A DNA stretch of 64,000 nucleotides, taken from positions 4,558,112 through 4,622,111 of the forward strand of contig NC_069085.1 in assembly GCF_947172395.1 (NCBI RefSeq), read 5' to 3'. The notes beneath the pieces are model-generated. The model saw only the letters and a list, made by a program, of their open reading frames with translations. It made no database searches and had not been told where the DNA came from. The translations under genes and the position numbers were made by a program. This document shows, in pieces, positions 11,178 through 21,887 of the stretch (its first letter is position 1; each line of letters opens with the position of its first letter). This DNA comes from Bicyclus anynana. Lineage: Eukaryota > Arthropoda > Insecta > Lepidoptera > Nymphalidae.

Positions 11178-12394
11178 TTACAAATTTGACTTTGCTTTTG
11201 CACACACCACACTCTTCTCAATAAAATCATTTATTTCAGCCTTGCTGTAACCTAACTCTTGTAGTATTTCAATAGTGTGATGTCCATGTTTAGGTGGTTT
11301 TTGTTTACCACTTGATACTCCAGGAGTGGAAGATAATCTAGGTGCAGGTTCAGGCACAACCAAGTTATCATGGTCTCTATAGAAAGACTTACGAGAGGAG
11401 TTACATTCATGATCATCAACTGATTTTATATCAAGCACAGGTGTGACACAAGCATCTAAATCCTTGAAAATGTCACACCATTCCTGCTGGGTCTTTGTGG
11501 AAAATATTTCTTCAATTTCATTTTTACATCCAATGTCTATCTGAGAGTGTGTCTCTTCAGATAGCTGTAATCCTCTTAAAAAGTTAGAGTAAAATTGAGG
11601 TTCCAGAGCACCAACAGCCATAAATTTATTATCCTTGGTCTTATAAGTAGCATAACATGGCAGTCCACCATCCAAAGCATTTGTTCCAGGCTCTCCAGTC
11701 CATATAGGTAAATTTTGTGACTTAAATAGCCATGTTCCTAAATAAGCTGCTCCTTCAGTCATGCTTGCATCAATCACTTGCCCCTTTCCAGATTTGGCCC
11801 TTTCAAACAGGGCTAACAAAATGCCAAGAGAACACATAAGGCTACCACCAGCAAAATCTCCAACAATATTAATAGGTGGATGTGGTGGCTGTTGGTTCTT
11901 ACTAAGCATAGATAGTAGACCAGACATGGCAATATAATTTATATCATGCCCTGCTTTCTCTTTGTAATTCCCGTCTTGTCCATAACCTGTTAGTCTTGCA
12001 TATATAAGTTTAGGATTCTTTTCTATAAGGGGAGTAGGGCCAAGACCCAATTTTTCCAATACACCTGGTCTGAAAGTATCTATCAATATATCAGATTCAG
12101 CACATAACTTCTTGAATATGTCAATGCCCTCTTTAGATTTCAAATTTAATGAAATTGTTCTTTTACCATTAGATAAAACATTAACAGGTGAAGATTCAAT
12201 CTGAAAATCAAGTTGTAAGTTATGGGTAACTTTATTCCTAAGTAAATAATAGTACAAGTAAGTAATAGTACAATAACAAGATATACCTTTTGAACGACGG
12301 TCACTGAAGCCCCAAAATCAGATAAAATTGCCCCACAGAACGGTCCTGGAGCTAGTCCCAACATTTCTATAACTTTAATACCTCGCAAAGCCAT
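11178..12394 (-). CDS. Amacr: Alpha-methylacyl-CoA racemase
   Basis: Two exons, 12394-12287 and 12200-11178, meet at phase 0 and encode 376 aa (human about 382). The enzyme interconverts R and S 2-methylacyl-CoA esters so that pristanoyl-CoA and bile-acid-type intermediates can enter beta-oxidation in peroxisomes and mitochondria. It belongs to the CaiB/BaiF family. Expected catalytic residues are visible: His about 121 in GHDINYIAMSG and Asp about 151 in VGDFAGGS, the pair that exchanges the alpha proton in bacterial MCR. The N-terminal MALRGIKVIEMLGLAPGPFC is typical. The last residues KSNL resemble the non-canonical peroxisomal PTS1 of vertebrate AMACR. GTTTGACTTTGAC lies about 100 bp upstream of the start. 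Length and motifs leave little doubt. Confidence 0.95.
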
Positions 12395-12491
12395 TGTATG
12401 GGAAATTTCAATTCTTTGCACTTTACAAATCAAACAATAAAGTTTTACAAGTTACAGAAACTATTTTTAAGTTTTCAGTCTCTTTGCTAAA

Positions 12492-12504
12492 GTTTGACTT
12501 TGAC
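12492..12504. promoter_or_regulatory. GTTTGACTTTGAC motif upstream of Amacr
   Basis: The 13-mer lies 98 bp upstream of the Amacr ATG. The same 13-mer occurs twice upstream of mRpL3 (21412-21424 and 21432-21444, inverted) and once near the CYLD/PhK-beta promoter region (49813-49825). On the Amacr strand it extends to AGGTCAAAGTCA, which looks like a nuclear-receptor DR1 (HNF4-type) site. Confidence 0.4.
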
Positions 12505-14847
12505 CTTTGAGTTTGGAATGTTTATCAATCACAATCATTTTATTTATGAAGTATGAACTATGAAAACGTTTACAATTTTATAGCTTACAATCTTATGAAT
12601 TAGATGACTTTTATTCTGATGTACAATGGACGTACATAAATAATTATTACAACTACAACAATTGTACTTTTTTTACAATCTGTAGGTACTAATTTCAGAC
12701 TTCAGAGGATTGTTAACACTTAACAATTAACGTATTCGTATTTTTTTAATTCGTCTGAGGAGCACAATAGTAATAATTAATAAATTACAGACAGTAATAG
12801 ATTACACATTACCAAAGGATCTTGACTTGACTTGACCAATTATTGTATACAATAATTGGTCTGAGCCAAAGGATATATACTCCAAGGAGATACGAAAACG
12901 TTGGGTATAGCAGCGACATTATTTCCGCATACGAAATATTTTTGAACTAAAGTCTGCGGCAATTTTAAATATAGATTTGTGATATATTTTTTTTTAAATC
13001 GAAGTTTATTAAAACCCTTACTTACTTTTAAAATAGTTGAAAAAACCAATTGAGAAAAAGAAAAAAAGACAAAAATGTTTTTCTAATGTTACCCGAGATC
13101 CCAATCAGTATTATTATATCGTGCCTCGGTTATACACCACTAGTCCAAATGACGATGTAGAACATAGTTGAAATTCAAGTACGCTTGTTGGATCCCTATT
13201 GTTGGATGCCAATGTTGGATGTTGTTGGTAATCCACAATAATAATCAGCCTATTCGATTGACTTGGCGGGGTGAGAAATAAGAGTCCTTTTATATTCACA
13301 GTAATTCACTTTATTGTATATGTCTTATGCGCAAGCCGGTTCGGTAAGGGCTGACTCATATAATTCCCGTACACTCGCATTACATGGCAGTTAAACTAAG
13401 CGCTGCGTCAGCCCCTACACGCTTACTGTCTGTTATGATGTAAAATCGCTGGCCACTGAGTATTTAAGAGTACGTATACGTATCTTTAATAATAACTAAT
13501 AAATAAAAATTATAGTAATACTCATGTAGCCCAACACGCGTCGGGTCTTAGACCATTAATAAGAATGGACTTGTTTCGCACCCAAATTCACCAACAAAAA
13601 AGTCTGTCGTTTTTTGAGGGGGACGAGGTAAACTCACACATCGAAAACATTTAACACCATTAAGTATATTCTGTGTCCATACACTACACACAACTATAAA
13701 TTTGACTCGCAATACACACACGCGTAATTTTTACACAGACTAACAAACATATTGCCACAGTTAAAATTTATACAAACAGTATTGTAACTCGGCCGTATTT
13801 TTGAAATAAATACCTACAGCCGCGCGGTACGTAAATTGAGGTAGGGCTGTTTTATCGATAATAATTAAGCACTCGATGTAAAATTATACAAAACATTATG
13901 TTTACTAAAATGAAACATTTGAAATTCTGTCTTACATTATTATAATATAAAATTCCATACAATTGATTTTCTCATTAAAGTGTTTTATATTTAACACAGA
14001 TTTATCAATAATATACAGATGGAGCGTACGGAACATGACGGTGTCGTACGCGCTACGAATATGAAATTCAAAAACGAATACTTTCTCTTGTCAGTACGAT
14101 ACGAACCGTCGCATCAGTAATTTTCAATATTATTCAAGAAAAATGGAGTCATATGTTTCTAAATATTTTAAAAACTGTTCTCAAAAACTAAAAAAATAAA
14201 ATGGAGTATTTTTTATTGATTATTATATCAATTTACGTAATTGTTTTTATATGCAAATTAATGTCAAGGAGTGACTTTTGTTTTTTTTAATCGGTTGCAC
14301 GCAGTTTGTAAAGACTCTCTCTGGGTACTATTGTATAGTAAAAATTATTTAAACTATACAATGTTTTGTATTGGCACTGACGAACGTTGGCCAGTGTTTA
14401 TGTCTTGAATGTGTAACGATTACTATCAGATGAATATGATGTTGTCCTAGACCACCAGCCTAATAATAAAAGGCAATAGTAAACAAAAATCGTAATTCAT
14501 TAACAAATTTTATTTACGGAAGTTGCAAAACTTACAATGTTTGATACAACGTTATACGAAATATAATTATAGAACATAAAATAATTTACTAATTTATACG
14601 TTTTCGCTTATTTCGATGATATAGCGAAATAAATCAATTGTTCGCTATTCATCGATATTGTATACAATACTTTCCCATCACTACGTATACGGTAAAACAA
14701 AAAGTCGTGAAATAATTCAATTACTTAAAGGATTGCCCAAAAAAAACCCCGTATTGTAAAGCTTTAAATTAGTCAATTAGCCTAATTAAAAAAAAATACC
14801 TTTAAAAATACTCAACAATTAAAAAAAACATCGATTTTAGTACTTAC
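12505..14847. other. Intergenic region upstream of Amacr
   Basis: AT-rich DNA without a recognisable protein. It holds a joined TIR palindrome of the 8-bp-TSD MITE family at about 12836-12866, a tRNA-SINE at 13034-13172, and an inverted long-form relative of that MITE family at about 13547-13800. That relative carries TTAGACCATTA and GTGCGAAAC at one end and shares internal sequence with 40920-41250. Confidence 0.5.
13034..13172 (-). repeat. tRNA-derived SINE, second family, diverged copy
   Basis: About 75-80% similar by eye to 7786-7935. The A-box region is TTGGACTAGTGGTGTATAAC on the minus strand, and the 3' junction CCAATTGAGAAAAAG is the same. The B box is damaged. Confidence 0.5.
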
Positions 14848-14918
14848 TTGTGAAATGAAATTCCCGCTAGTTTTGTTTGGGTTTTGTTGGTGCAGGCAAC
14901 AACTGCACACTTCATCAT
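14848..14918 (-). CDS. Isolated first exon of a THAP-domain protein
   Basis: The minus strand reads ATG from 14918 and encodes MMKCAVVACTNKTQTKL-AGISFH before a strong donor GTAAGT (split codon AA|G, probably Lys). The Cys-x4-Cys start followed by ISFHK is the N-terminal half of a THAP C2CH zinc finger, a DNA-binding module found in cell regulators and in P-element transposases. I could not find the second half (an FP...W...C-x2-H segment) on the minus strand down to Amacr. The gene may continue through a long intron, be eroded, or derive from a transposon. The match is short, so confidence is moderate. Confidence 0.5.
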
Positions 14919-15240
14919 TGTATAATATTTAATTTATTTTGAGATTCACAAGCTTATTAGCAAGGTTAACATTTCCGTAATATTTCGAATACCGTTACAC
15001 CGGAACCACAACGATCACCATTTTGCGTCGACAAAAAACAAAACATAATTTGGTCACAACTGACATAATTGATGTTGTCATGTAAAATATGTCTAACCTC
15101 TTTACGCAATGGCTAAAAAAATATCTATCTCGCTACATTAAGGTAGCTTACTGTAAGTTAGAGAGGTTACCAAAAAATTTTGTTTATTCTTTAAAAAATT
15201 AAATCCTTGACCAAATTTGACGTAAAATGCCACAGGTCCA

Positions 15241-15321
15241 TTATATATAGGTGTCAAAGCAGCGTGCGTTCGTCACTGCGGCACAGTCGCGACTGTCTGC
15301 ACCCCACGCCCCGAGTTCGAG
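15241..15321 (+). promoter_or_regulatory. Candidate TATA promoter and 5' UTR exon for SS18
   Basis: TTATATATAG at 15241-15250 is followed about 30 bp later by a GTCACTG/CACAGTC-type start region. A possible donor GAG|GTGCGT lies at 15321. This GC-richer stretch faces the SS18 coding region 713 bp downstream and could be its non-coding first exon. The architecture is suggestive only. Confidence 0.3.
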
Positions 15322-15546
15322 GTGCGTAGGTATAGCTAGCGTTTTAACCTTTAGTATGAAGTCAAACTACTGCTTGTATATATTTTTACTTTGGCACTGC
15401 TTAGACTATCCACAGATCAAATACATAGAATATTCGATTATAGATCGATGTTTGACTGTTTCGTCAAAAGAATCGATTCTTTTTATAAATTGTTTTTATT
15501 AATTAATTGATAAAATTAAGGTTTAAATACTTTCAAATGAAACGTT

Positions 15547-15772
15547 ATTCCATCTTTTACTAAACTGCAAGTTTTTGGCCGTTTTTTATGCCATTTAACT
15601 ACACAAACCGGCATTTTTAGGGAGCTGTTTACACGTCGAAAACGATTACAACAATGAAACATCGATTCTGTAGCAACAGTTTTTATAAAAGCGTTAGATC
15701 ATAGATTTTTGATCTTTGCCAGAGGGGTAACGGTTAGCGAGGCAGGTCCTGTTTTTTATATGGTCTAAGGGT
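15547..15772 (-). mobile_element. Diverged copy of the 8-bp-TSD MITE family
   Basis: Inverted relative to the copies at 39504 and 41689. It retains CTAAACTGCAAGTTTTTG, the GAGCTGTTTACACGTCG block, ATCGATTCTGTAG and the terminal GGCAGGTCCTG...GGTCTAAG end. The opposite end is truncated or decayed. It lies just upstream of SS18. Confidence 0.65.
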
Positions 15773-16033
15773 CAAAGAGTACATGTTTGTGGTCATTGGG
15801 TCCTTGGGTCTCTGGTCAATGCCCAGTGGTCCACTTTATTTCACTTCTGTGGTGCGTGTGCCCAAATTGACGTTTGTGCCCAAAACGAAATTGGTTTTTG
15901 CATTTTTGCCAGTGTTTGCCAAAAACTTACAGTATACAGATATTAATTTCAGCTTTCCAGAATTTTGTAGATTTAAGAAAAATTTTTACTCGGGCACAAA
16001 TAAAAGAGAAAGGCTGGCATCTAAAATAAAAAA

Positions 16034-18304
16034 ATGTCAGTTGCATTTGCACCTCGGGGCAACCGGCCTCCATTGAGTCCAGCTCAAATACAAAAGATGT
16101 TGGACGAGAATGCCCATTTGATACAAACAATTCAAGAATACCAAGCTAAAGGCCAACTAATGGAGTGTCATCAGTACCAGCAAGTCTTACACAGGAATTT
16201 GGTGTACCTGGCGTCAGTAGCGGACGCAAACCAAAATATCCAGTTGCTACTACCAGTAAGTTTGCTGTATATTTTATTATAATGAATCTCTGCTACACAA
16301 ATTGTTCCGCTGTAACCTTATCATCAAGCACTCGAGGATAGATTTCATTCAATTAATATCTACTCTACTACTCATGGTTATATAAACTATATACAGACTT
16401 GGGAGTAAAATGCTGCATTTTTTATGCTTCTCAAGTTAGCCCTTGACTACAATCTCACCTGATGATAAGTGATGATGCAATCTAATATGGAAGCATGTTG
16501 TTAGTAGGAGGCTGAAAATCCACACTGCTTTTGGTTTGTATTCAACATCATGCTGAAATGCTAAATCACTTGGCAGTATGTCTTTGCCAGTAGAGTATGT
16601 AACTAGCCTCGGCCGAAGTCTCCCACAAGTCAATATGACTTTGGGAACTTATAAGTACTTAGATTAAGAAAAAATTGTACTGTCTTATTTCTGGATAAGC
16701 TTATATTTAGAAATTATGTATATAATGTATTCTTAAATTAATTTCCACTAGCATGTTAACTATTCTGGTTATGCATAATATTCATCAATAATAATATTCT
16801 GCATAAGTATATTAATGAACATTTGCATTGGTGTTATAACTTATTTTGATACCAGCATACAGCATTATCTGCATTTGTAGGACAAGAATTGACCTTGTCA
16901 TTATGTTTGTTTCCTAGAACAGCTTTTCCAACCTATGTTCACAGTAATTTGAGATGGTACCAAAAAGAAGAATTACCTATCAATGATACCAAACTATTAC
17001 ATACATCAATCCAGAATAATAATAATTATTATTGTTACCTCATTCTTACCAACAACAATAATAGCTGTACTTAAATTTATGTTATGATAAAGATTTAGAA
17101 AAACTATTTTCGTCTATTTGTTGGATTAACTTTTATATTCATTTAATTCTGAAATGTATAATTTTAACAATAAAATTATTTTCAGCCTCCTCATCAGTTA
17201 GCATCTGGAAATGTGCAACAATTGAATCCACCCACCAGTGGAGCTGACGGCCCCGGCTCACCACAACAACCATACCGTCCACCAACAGGAGTATCTACTA
17301 CGCCCACAAGACCCACACAATCATACGGCCAAAGACCTTACCCACAAAATCAATATCAAGGTCAGTACCAGGGTGCCCCTGGTGTATATCCTCCACAAGG
17401 TGGTTATGGCCCTCCAGGACAAGGATATGGACCACCAAACCCTACACAACAGCCACAAGGATATCCACCAAATTCGTCATACGGCCCTCCCATCACTACA
17501 GCTCCCAGTAATTATCCTCCATCAACACACCCAGGACCTGGATACCCACCTTCCTCAAATCAGCAACCTTATGCTCCTCCACCAGGAAGCCCTGCCGCTG
17601 CAGGTTCACCTTATCCTGTGCGTGGCTCTAGTCAACCAGCATATACAGGCAATTCTGGATATCCTCCTCCACAATCTGGTCCAAACTATCCCAATGTAGG
17701 TGTCAGCTCTTATAATTCTACTACATCTCAGCCCCAACCCTATCAGTCCCAGCCTTTCCCAAACACTACACCTACATCTGCCTACAGCTCCACGCCAATA
17801 TCACAGCCAAACCGTTCCCCGCAACCTCCACCCAGCAGTTATTCTTCCCAAAACCCAACTAGCACAGGGTATGGATCACCATCTGCACAATCTCCAACAT
17901 ATAATTCTAGTTCTCATGGAAACAATGTACCACCATCCACTGGTGCCTCTGGGGCTCCTCCTCAGAATCCACCACCAGGCCAGCAATATCCTCCCGCCGG
18001 TCAACCATCTCCATATCCACCAGCAACACAACCGCCTTATTCCAATCCTTCCTCCCAGCCAGGTAGTCCTGCACCTTCAGTGTCCACTGCACCCCCTCCT
18101 CAGTCATCTTATCCCCAAAACCCACAAAGCTACCCTCCTGCTGGAGCAGCATATCCTCCTCATGCTTACCAACAAGGTTATCCTCCTGCACAATATCCAC
18201 CTTCTCCATACCCATACGCTCGAGCGCCAGCACCAGGAGCTCCGCCGCCTGGTGCTCCACAACCTTATCCTGGTTATGGTTTCCAACCTCCAAACCAACA
18301 ATAA
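16034..18304 (+). CDS. SS18: SS18/CREST-type BAF chromatin-remodelling subunit
   Basis: Two exons, 16034-16255 and 17186-18304, meet at phase 0 and encode 446 aa. Residues about 12-72 are the SSXT/SNH domain (LSPAQIQKMLDENAHLIQTI ... NLVYLASVADANQN), almost unchanged across animals and responsible for docking to BRG1/BRM in the BAF complex. From about residue 85 the protein is low complexity, rich in Pro, Gln, Ser, Tyr and Gly (the QPGY domain), with repeated YPP, GYPP and YGPP motifs that behave as a transactivation and phase-separation region. The stop is TAA at 18302-18304. Poly(A) signals AATAAA lie at 18586 and 18656. The start codon context AAAAATGTCAG and the domain at residue 12 support the ATG at 16034. 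Nuclear. Convergent with mRpL3. Confidence 0.95.
16256..17185 (+). other. SS18 intron with SINE
   Basis: A GT-AG intron of 930 bp. At about 16432-16640 it holds a minus-strand SINE beginning with CTTGACTACAATCTCACCTG and CATCACTTATCATCAG-type sequence, also seen at 51275-51525. The remainder is AT-rich without coding potential. Confidence 0.6.
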
Positions 18305-19019
18305 TCAACAATTTGTTCTATTAACTATTGTAGCCCTAATTATTTTAATTAATTGAGTATATCAATTAGAATTATACTATTGTATAACTATTAGGAGTAC
18401 TTTAAGAAATGTAAGTGACACTTCCATGGAAGTTAGAAACAATGTGACCACACTTGAGGGCATAATAAGTAAGTGTATAGCAATAAGTAAATTATGTTTC
18501 TACATGAGTAAAGACAACTTTTTTATGTTTAAAAGGAAGGTCATGTATTCAAATTTGAATGATTTTTAGATAAGAAGGTGTATGAAATAAATTTCTTTTT
18601 CTATGAAAATCAAAATCATGTTTGTATAAACAAACAAAACTCAAATCAAATGTAAAATAAAATGATTTAATGATGATGATATGTAATAGCCCATAATAAC
18701 TGTAAGCAAGATGAACAAATACACCACTTTTGGTATTAATGAGATTAATTAATAGATTATATTATTATTTTTAACTCCAATGGACTTTGAGTTAAGTATT
18801 TAGTGATAGTAAATAAATTACAAAGCACAGCATGTTCTTTTATTTATGTAAATCCAATAATATACTATTAATATAAATAATACATATTATGTTACAAGAT
18901 AGTGATCACTTCATACACTGATAGTCTATTTAACTGATATTGGTCTTTTTGAATACAAATGCAAATTATACAAAGTAGAATTTCATATTGTGCTTAATTC
19001 TGATTTAACTTCCTTTTAC
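18305..19019. other. SS18/mRpL3 convergent 3' region
   Basis: Holds the SS18 3' UTR on the plus strand with AATAAA at 18586, 18656 and 18812, and the mRpL3 3' UTR on the minus strand with a TTTATT (AATAAA on that strand) near 18838. No further gene is seen. 3' UTRs from both genes could overlap. Confidence 0.55.
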
Positions 19020-21273
19020 TTATGACTCTTCAAAAGTTATTGTAGGCGTATCAAACATATGTATTGATTCATCATAATACTCCAAAGGTATATCATCAAC
19101 AAATGGTTGTGTGGGAAAAGGAGGTGGAGTTTTCAATTTTCGTAATGGTAACACTGTGTCAAATAAATAACACATAGCACCAGTTTCACCAGGTATTCCT
19201 ACTCCCAACATCCATAGGATATTGTGCTTTGTATTAATGCGCAAAATTTTGACTCCTCTCAGTGTCCTCCAACTGATAACAAAAAAATATATATATTAAC
19301 ACATTAATCCATACTTATCTAAATTATTTTATAAAGAGGTAAGATTTCATTGTTTGTTTGTTACGAATAGCCTCTGAAACTATTGATTTTAAAAAATTGT
19401 TTCATCAACGGAAACTACATTATCAGTGAATAACATGAATTGAGCTAGAATCACTATGTTCAACAACGGGGGTCCATGAGTAGGAGGGGAGGAGAAAAGT
19501 AAATTTGTAAAATGATTAACAGCAGTGATAAGATTTATTTAAATAACTGGCTTTGTCTCTTTTATGGCAAGTTTAAGGAAAAAAGGTAGAAAAACTATTT
19601 CCACATGGACAAAGTCGCTGGCTAGTCTATAAATAAAACAGGTGCCATCAACACCTATGTCTACATCAGTTATAACTTCAGAATGACTGAAAAGATCTGT
19701 ATGAAATTTTTGCATACATAGATATTGTCTGGAACATGGAAATGTGTCATATTTACCTGTTACCCATGTGTCCTGGCATCTTCGTGCCAGGCCAAACTCT
19801 TGCTTTCTCACCACCCGCACCAATGTTACCAGGTCTTCTATGAGTTTTGGTTACACCATGTGAAGCTGGCATTCCTTTAAAACCCCACCTTTTCATAACT
19901 CCTTGAAATCCCCGGTCCATTCTGCAAAATTATCATTTATTTTAAGATTAAAGTTAAAATGTTTAAATGCCAGAGTACAAGTAGCTCAATTAAATAATTT
20001 AATTCTTGAAAACCTGTTTTTAACTTTTAGATTAAACTAAATCAAATATTACAAAAATTGGAATACCACTTTTTTATTAGCAAAATGCAAGACTCAATGA
20101 GTATACTAACGTTTTAGCTCTGACATCAACATAATCACCAACTCTGAAATGTGTTGCAAACAAAGGTGTTCCCGTGGGCATTTTGGCATGTGGCGATATC
20201 ATGAAGCGTCTAAGATGTCTCTTAGGCAACATGCCAACACTGTCAAATAGTCCACAATATTCTTTTGTAACTATACTGGGGTCTATAGTCTCTGAACCAA
20301 CTAAGAGACAACCAAGCCTCCGTTTCTCTCTCCAATTCAGTTTGGTAGTTTTCATAGGTGTAAATTCTTCAGGAGGTATATATTTAATAACATGGTTATC
20401 CACAACCTAAATAAAAAAACAATATTTAGGCAAATAAAATGGAGTACAGAAAAAAGTTATCACTACAGTTCATTTTATGTAGGATGGTGCGGGTGACAGG
20501 TTGTTTCACTCTTGAAAGTTTGCTGTGATTCATGATAATTGTAGGTATGTATTATGAATGTCATACAGGCAACTGTCACAGTACCCATGCTATCTAGAAA
20601 ACATTTTTAATTATAAGATATTAAAATTCAAGTTTCTCTTCTTTCTAAAAGAATTTGGACTTTAGAACTTTTATAAATAACTTTACATACACATATGGAA
20701 ATTTAAAGAGAATACCTGCAATAAAGTTGTTTGAAACTTTTTGCCATCTTTTGACCACAATGGGTAGTTCCCTATTTTACGTGCTATAAGCCCTGCTCGT
20801 CGTGTGGTTGGAGTCCACTGGGCCACTTCTTCAGTTTCGACTTTAGCCAATGGGGATTCCACAGCAGTTTGCAAATTTAACTTGTCTTGTCTGACTTCCT
20901 CTAGAAAATCTCTGTTTTCTTGTGTGAGCATATCTTCACTCATCTGTAATTTTAATACAAACATTTAATAACGAGCGTATTGAAATATGTCAATTGAGAA
21001 ATTAAAAAGTTACTTACAACTCGTTCTTTCGGTGAATACCAGTATGGAGGACGAAATTTAGGTTGGTAATAACAGGACCTGGTTGTAACGTAAGCAACCC
21101 TATAACAAAATTTAGTAAATAATTTAATAAAATGGAACATCTATAGTTTATTTGATTGAGAGTTCACAGTTAATTAAGATATAAAAAAACAAAAGGATTT
21201 GGTTAGGAAAAAATAATACAAACTTCATTTTACTTAAAGCGGTGCATAGTAACTTTAAACTCGATTTGGACAT
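19020..21273 (-). CDS. mRpL3: Mitochondrial ribosomal protein uL3m
   Basis: Six coding exons in transcript order: 21273-21224, 21099-21018, 20943-20716, 20406-20111, 19921-19757, 19272-19020. Phases join to 357 aa (human MRPL3 about 348). The protein belongs to the large mitochondrial ribosomal subunit near the peptidyl transferase centre. Recognisable segments are TTRSCYYQPKFRPPYWYSP after a mitochondrial-type N-terminus, ARKIGNYPLWSKDG, FRVGDYVDVRAKT, and the uL3 signature around GVMKRWGFKGMPASHG, RRPGNIGAGGEKARVWPGTK and MPGHMGN. The first exon (16 codons, Lys/Ser/Leu-rich presequence) ends at GTTTGT, the only donor near it that keeps phase, so exon 1 is the weakest part of the model. It shares a 614 bp promoter region with Maf. 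Confidence 0.93.
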
Positions 21274-21887
21274 TATTCCTCTACTAAATTAAGTTACAAT
21301 ATAATAATAAAAATACTAAAATTACAAATAATAATTATGAAAAGCAAGTGCAATTAGTATTTTTCTTCGCACCAACCACAGACAAATCAAATCACACTTA
21401 AAAAAACAAAAGTCAAAGTCAAACCACAGACGTCAAAGTCAAACTACGGAAATTGTCATGCACAAACTGCGAAGCCATTAAAAGAAAAAAATATTAACAT
21501 CATCTCATTCAAAACGATGGTAGCCACTGGTAGCCACCGTAAATGATATATTATGTGGTCGCCACTTGGACTATAAAGTGCTATACAATTAATCTGTGTT
21601 GCCGGCCCTATATTTTACTCTTTGGTCGCCGGTTTGTTTTGACGTCTGTGGTCACAGGTCGCGGTAAATTTAACCTCAATTTTGTAATTTGTCGGTTTTG
21701 AAATATTATACTTGTTGTTTTTTAATCTAATCGATTTCAATTGTGTTTATCATGTAAAATTGTTCAATATGAACTAAAATTACATTAATTTTTTGAACTT
21801 TAATCATAGTTCCTGAACACTTACAATAGAAGTATAATACATAATATCGACTCATTCGTAACTCCCTGCTATAACTTGAAAACAATA
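21274..21887. promoter_or_regulatory. Bidirectional promoter of mRpL3 and Maf
   Basis: The two start codons diverge across 614 bp. On the mRpL3 side (21411-21444) a 13-mer GTCAAAGTCAAAC is repeated with CCACAGAC between the copies, giving CCACAGACGTCAAA. On the Maf side TTTGACGTCTGTGG (21638-21651) is the exact inverse complement of that motif. The arrangement places one oriented copy before each gene. Role as promoter is inference. Confidence 0.5.

Noticed and set aside
17238..18356. Long alternative-frame ORFs over SS18 exon 2
   Set aside because: Low-complexity Pro/Gln codon repeats open all frames; only the frame continuing the SSXT exon is real.
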